In this document: positions 59,735 to 64,000 of the stretch, one piece after another
How positions within the stretch are numbered: position 1 is the first letter of the stretch
How the letters are laid out: each line of letters opens with the position of its first letter
Assembly: GCA_018907035.1 (NCBI GenBank)
Contig: JACCIC010000285.1
Coordinates: 372,001-436,000, forward strand
Length of the DNA: 64,000 nt
Source: Sycobia sp. Sy_11
Taxonomy: Eukaryota; Arthropoda; Insecta; Hymenoptera; Epichrysomallidae
Reading direction: 5' to 3'
Program-made: the position numbers and the translations under genes
Notes under the pieces: model-generated
What the model was told of the DNA's origin: nothing
What the model saw: the letters and a program-made list of their open reading frames with translations, nothing else
The model's database searches: none

Positions 59735-60000
59735 TAAAGGAGAAAATGAAGTGGTTGGGGCAGTCAGATTGTCCTTCACTAACATAGAATATAGTTTATT
59801 ATTTTTATTATTTTTAATTTTTAATTTATTTTTAGTAATAAGTTTTATTTCAGATTCTTAGGGGGTGATAACAAACAAGAACAATCTGACTGTCATTATT
59901 TTATTATAATAATTAGAATATAAAGACTGTAAGACCGATAAAAATATTTATTAATTTAATTCAAAACAATCGACATAAGTACAATTTGTAATAAAAAAAT
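59735..60000 (+). mobile_element. Penelope-like element tail, third copy
   Basis: Matches the tails at 46185-46320 and 46965-47265: CAGTCAGATTGT (59761-59772) pairs with ACAATCTGACTG (59881-59892), with TTTATTTCAGATTCT inside and the ending GACTGTAAGACCGATAAAAA. No coding part and no hammerhead core are visible before it. Confidence 0.75.
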
Positions 60001-60905
60001 TATTTTAATAAATATATTTTATTAAATTTAATCATTATAAATGGTTCTCGATAAATACATGATTAGTTTTGATAAATAATTATTTTTTCATAAAAAATAA
60101 AGCTGCTTCCAATTTTTGAAAATGTATATAATTTTTTTATAACACTAAATATTAATTTCATATTACATAAATTAATTGTGAATTATTGTCTGATTATAGT
60201 TGATCGTACAAGATTTTGATATAAAACCAAAGAAGAACGAGGATCGTTGTTCAATATAAATTCCAGGAATTTAAGTCTTAAAGGTCAGTGTTAACGACGG
60301 TCAATCATTTTGAATTAAGAGTTGCCGGTCGTAGACGTTATCTGGATCACTTTTAAAAGCGAAGTCGTGTTGAACTTCTTATCGAGCAAGATTGTACATT
60401 GTTACCGTTATAAAATGTACTATAAACAATCAGTTTTACCATTTCATTTGTATATCAAAAAAAATATTTAAAATTAAAACTTAACAAACTTAACAAATTT
60501 ATTGAAAATTTAAAAGGCTGGAATGCACAAAAGAACTTTATCTACGGGTCTCAGAGAATTGCTTATGTTTTATATCTCAAAATGTGCAACTATTCAAATA
60601 TCTGATAAATTATATATTTCTTTCGAATTATATTTTATTTATTTAAGTTAGTTTCACCAAGTGCTATAGCACAATGCAATTGCTTATTTGTTTATGGAAA
60701 ATAGATAGTAATATAAATAAACTTGTTATTATCAATCCTATTTCATAATGGTTTGGCTTATGTGAATGAATTTAGTAAATGTTCATGAAAAACTCTTTAC
60801 ATATAATTTTGCAAATCTAATCATTATTATGGTTCAAAGTAGAAAAAAATTTATAAATACCTGTATTTCTTGAGGACGTATTCCAAAGAGAAACATTTCT
60901 CCTCG
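60001..60905. other. AT-rich spacer, no gene seen
   Basis: No coding frame, repeat or motif I can support. Confidence 0.45.
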
Positions 60906-60909
60906 CAAT

Positions 60910-61119
60910 TGTATTATGATGTCGCGCGCGCTAAAATATATTCATATTTGGCCGAAAGAATAATCGGTATCATGATAAGTGAAAGATAACTGCGGAGAAG
61001 AAGAAAACAAAAAAAGTGAGTTCTAAGTTTTTCGACGCGCGTATTTGTCACTGCAACGTGGACGCGCAAACTTTCCACGCACGAGTCGCGACCCGAGTTA
61101 TATTCTGCCATGCGCATAT

Positions 61120-61155
<36 letters not shown>

Positions 61156-61460
61156 CCGCTGGTGCAGAATGAAATGCGTACGGTGCACACGAACGCACCG
61201 ATATTCAATGAACGCGGCCTCTGTATAGTAAGCAGCCAGAGAGCGAAAGCCACACGTAGGAAGCTTGCATCTCGCTCAAGACTCGCCCAATTGTGCCGCG
61301 AGAGAAGATCTGTATTATTGCGTAGAAACTTGTCGCAATTAGCGCACTTAATATGTAACTGCCATTTGCATGCTCAGTTATGTTTTTCGAATACCTTCTT
61401 ATTTGTCAAGTTCTCGTTCGTTCGCTTCCTACCGATAGTATACCTATACATGCATCGGTA
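60910..61460. other. CpG-richer block with GA repeat
   Basis: GC content rises, with GCGCGCGC near 60925 and a GA microsatellite at 61121-61154. The plus frame 61045-61461 (138 codons) runs through the GA repeat as Glu-Arg and lacks recognisable motifs, so I do not call it a gene. The block resembles the 8.8-9.8 kb one and might be regulatory. Confidence 0.3.
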
Positions 61461-61579
61461 AAGATATAAAGTAACATATTTTGAGATAATACACGATACA
61501 TCAAAATTCATGAGTCTGATCACTCCGAGTAACAGCAAGAGTGAGGGAAGATAAGAATAGTCCGGCCGCACAGGAGGTC

Positions 61580-62070
61580 AGTCATAGCATATTCGAAATC
61601 CCCTCGGAAACTTGGCGTTACTTCATGTTTATCGATGAATGAATTAATTTTTCGAGGGAACCAGGCCCAAAGATGATAATTTCCAAGATAAAGCACTTTT
61701 TTTAAAAATGGTTATTTATCAAAAAATAAATAAATAAATAAATACATTTTACAATATTTAACGCAGTTATTTTGATAAATATTTACATCTTCAGACTTTT
61801 TGTCCCTTGCTTTTTTTTGTGAAATTTATATTTCAAGCAGAAAACTCGAAAAACAATTGACCTGACATTGCTTAGATTTACTTATATAGCTTATTAACTT
61901 GTAATAACCAACATTTCAATCATTTTTGTGGTCGCAGTGTTTTCTAAAAATGTGGATGTTATGAAAAATAAGTTATAGATTAATAATAACAAATTTTTAA
62001 TATATAGTTATTTATCACAGTGGATTCTACAGTAAAATTTATAGTATTTTTTTCAGAAAAGTCGAAATAT
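61580..62070. other. AT-rich spacer
   Basis: No gene seen. TGGTTATTTATCAAAAAAT at 61709-61727 resembles the outer arm of the foldback at 62071. Confidence 0.4.
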
Positions 62071-62179
62071 GGTTATTTTTATCAAAAGATGGGCCTTATC
62101 TAAAAGCTGGATCATTTTTAGCTCTGGCAACTTTGCAATCCAGTTTTAAGATAAGGTCAATTTTTTGATAAGAATGGCC
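62071..62179. other. Foldback with ~42-bp arms
   Basis: 62071-62112 and 62138-62179 are inverted repeats of about 80% identity around a 25-nt loop (for example CCTTATCTAAAAGCTGGAT against ATCCAGTTTTAAGATAAGG). Size and shape fit a small foldback element or an RNA hairpin of pre-miRNA size. No terminal duplication was identified. Confidence 0.65.
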
Positions 62180-62530
62180 ATTATTCGGACCTCTAATTGG
62201 TTACCACAGCCCTCTCGTGTATCCGGACTAGAGTTTCTCTCAGTTTTTCTCTTGTTTACATGGTTGATTAAATGCGCATGAGCGTAATGTGCAATTTATT
62301 GACGTTTGCATATATTATAAAACATTTTTTTACTGGAAGCGTTTATAATGGTTCCCATAGAAATATGCTCATCCGAAATGCTCCTAACAATTTACTTGAA
62401 AAGCTGTTCCCTCTCTATTACGTCTTTTTCGAGCAGATCCCGTGCAGAAATATACTCGACATTTCCCTAGTTCGCGCTAGATCCTAGTCAGTATTACTGA
62501 TGATTTCCTCATGTAGGATATATATATATA

Positions 62531-62565
62531 ATACACACACACGCACACACGCACACACGCACGCG

Positions 62566-62639
<74 letters not shown>
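62531..62639. repeat. Compound (CA)n/(CG)n microsatellite
   Basis: CA units with CG interruptions at 62556-62574, then about 32 pure CA units. Confidence 0.95.
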
Positions 62640-62641
<2 letters not shown>

Positions 62642-62851
62642 AATAACAGCCGCGCCGTACAGTTTTCTATCTCGCATATAAACTCACATATATAAACACC
62701 CGCAGATCTTTCCAACATGCGAAAGAATTTTAAAAAATTGATTTACTATGTATATTTTATCTTGGGCTTATAAAATTATTATATGATCTTAAGTACTGTA
62801 CGGTCATATGAACAGTATAGTATAGTAATCGCATATTGCGTTTTATCATAG

Positions 62852-62912
62852 TGAATAATGCGTTAGCTTGCGAATCGTAGGGACGTGGGTTCAATACTCA
62901 GCAGAGGTCGGA
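62852..62912 (+). other. tRNA-like sequence (pseudo-tRNA or other SINE head)
   Basis: GCGTTAGC followed 22 bases later by GGGTTCAATACT resembles a tRNA D-arm region and T-loop; GTTCAATAC (62889-62897) fits the B-box consensus. No stable acceptor stem is evident. It differs from the SINE described above. Confidence 0.35.
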
Positions 62913-62919
62913 ATTTTTT

Positions 62920-63560
62920 TTCATCGAAATAAAATAATTTATACGTTCAACGGAGGTGTTTAATATTACAATTTACAATAATTAGTGTAAAAAAATATAT
63001 TAATAATTATTAATTGTTAACTGTAATAATTTATAAATTCTAATTAAATGGTATGCGTTACCTAAATACGTAAATATATTTTTTATTTTAAATAAATAAA
63101 TATTAAGAGTCAAAAAATAATTCACTTGATCGAGGTAACAAAATTAGAATAATTTATAAATTGTCTTAATTTCTAGATTTTCTGACTAGATTCTGTCTAG
63201 TTTTTAACTTGTTATACCTACCAAAATCTAAGCTCGTTCCCTATATAAAATGCTATTAAAAGTGGGACAAATCGGAACTAGGATCAGACTAGATTTCCCT
63301 TCTGGATCCGAACATTTAATAAGGAAAACTAATCCAATACTAGTTAGATTCGAGAATGAATTTCTACACGGGATATATGAAAGAATAATGCATACATAGC
63401 ACGTAGCAATACATCGTTTCAAATTATTTCAAAATTACTTCCAAATTTCGACAATTATAACTTAAAATTGTGTTTGTTTGTCTGCCACATTTGATTCGCT
63501 GTTGAAAAATAAAGTGTAAAAATGCAATATGAAAGTAGTCTCATTTTGCTAACTTCTATT
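62920..63560. other. AT-rich spacer, no gene seen
   Basis: No supported feature. Confidence 0.45.
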
Positions 63561-63563
63561 TCT

Positions 63564-63567
<4 letters not shown>

Positions 63568-63642
<75 letters not shown>

Positions 63643-63645
63643 CTC
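63568..63645. repeat. (CT)n microsatellite
   Basis: A C run followed by about 35 CT units with a few CTAT variants at the end. Confidence 0.95.
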
Positions 63646-64000
63646 TCTATGAGTGCGCGCGCGTATTATTTAACCTTTAAAAAATACGATGTATGCTTTT
63701 GAAATAGCATTTGCAAAAATTTATCAGTTCAAATAGGGTAAAATTGTTATACGCAAATATGAAAACGAAGTTGAAAATAAAAAATGAATACAATGAAATG
63801 AAGGAATATCATGCCCATAAACTGGAATGCTATAAATACAAGGTAAATAATATTTGAAGAATGATTGTCAAGCACGTGTATTGTGCCGTTGCCAGGCAAA
63901 TATACTAACGTTGATAACGTATATCATCATTGCGGATAATATCAGTATTGAAATTTCTGATTGAATTTATGCGATTGTAAATAGGACATAATTAAGAAAG
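63646..64000. other. Window end, no gene seen
   Basis: AT-rich DNA without supported features. Confidence 0.4.

Noticed and set aside
61045..61461. 138-codon frame on the plus strand
   Set aside because: It runs through a GA microsatellite, has no recognisable domain and lies in a CpG-rich patch where stop codons are rarer.

Overview
This window reads as an AT-rich, transposon-saturated stretch of an insect nuclear genome, probably hymenopteran and possibly ant. That is an inference from element composition: many mariner lineages, Ty3/gypsy, Penelope-like, R1-type and I-type LINEs, piggyBac, long microsatellites and CpG-rich islets. I find no intact host protein-coding gene. Almost every recognisable reading frame is a transposon gene, and nearly all are broken by stops, frameshifts or internal deletions.

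Layout. 1-4067 holds R1-type LINE fragments. 4206-5481 and 6721-7834 are two different minus-strand mariners with TA target duplications. 8130-8335 is the first of five copies of a tRNA-derived SINE. About 8.77-9.79 kb is a CpG-rich, possibly regulatory block. 9787-15115 is a minus-strand gypsy element whose pol is deleted straight into its 3' LTR. 16216-17494 is a nearly intact mauritiana-type mariner with one internal stop. 17915-20639 is a piggyBac element with TTAA duplications. 20774-31579 is a long plus-strand gypsy element (gag, protease, RT, RNase H, integrase tail) followed by an intact, unidentified third ORF preceded by a splice-acceptor-like tract. 33324-34455 is another mariner. 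35885-38520 is a 5'-truncated R1-type LINE with a long uninterrupted ORF2, starting directly at a CA microsatellite. 45084-47260 and 59735-60000 hold Penelope-like elements with a GIY-YIG endonuclease, two hammerhead-ribozyme-like cores and conserved stems. 49856-50650 and 56073-57310 are two more mariners. 51931-55748 is an I-type LINE with a SINE inserted in it. 57490-59290 is an intron-retaining pseudogene of a host gene, perhaps URB1/NPA1. The last 4 kb contain a foldback, microsatellites and a tRNA-like sequence.

Underneath many insertions lies one old AT-rich dispersed repeat, called repeat X here, visible as paralogous pieces at 17730-17914/20640-20712, 31600-33321, 44860-45080, 50750-51060 and 51500-51930/55749-55960. 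Comparing the pieces exposes empty sites and dates insertions relative to one another.

The points most worth a second look are the SINE family with self-complementary ends, the hammerhead cores and covarying stems in the Penelope-like elements, a textbook recursive-splicing (ratchet) site on the minus strand at 41301-41310 suggesting the window may lie in a very long intron, the intact third ORF of the second gypsy element, and the intron-bearing pseudogene. All element names rest on motif recognition by eye; no database search was possible.
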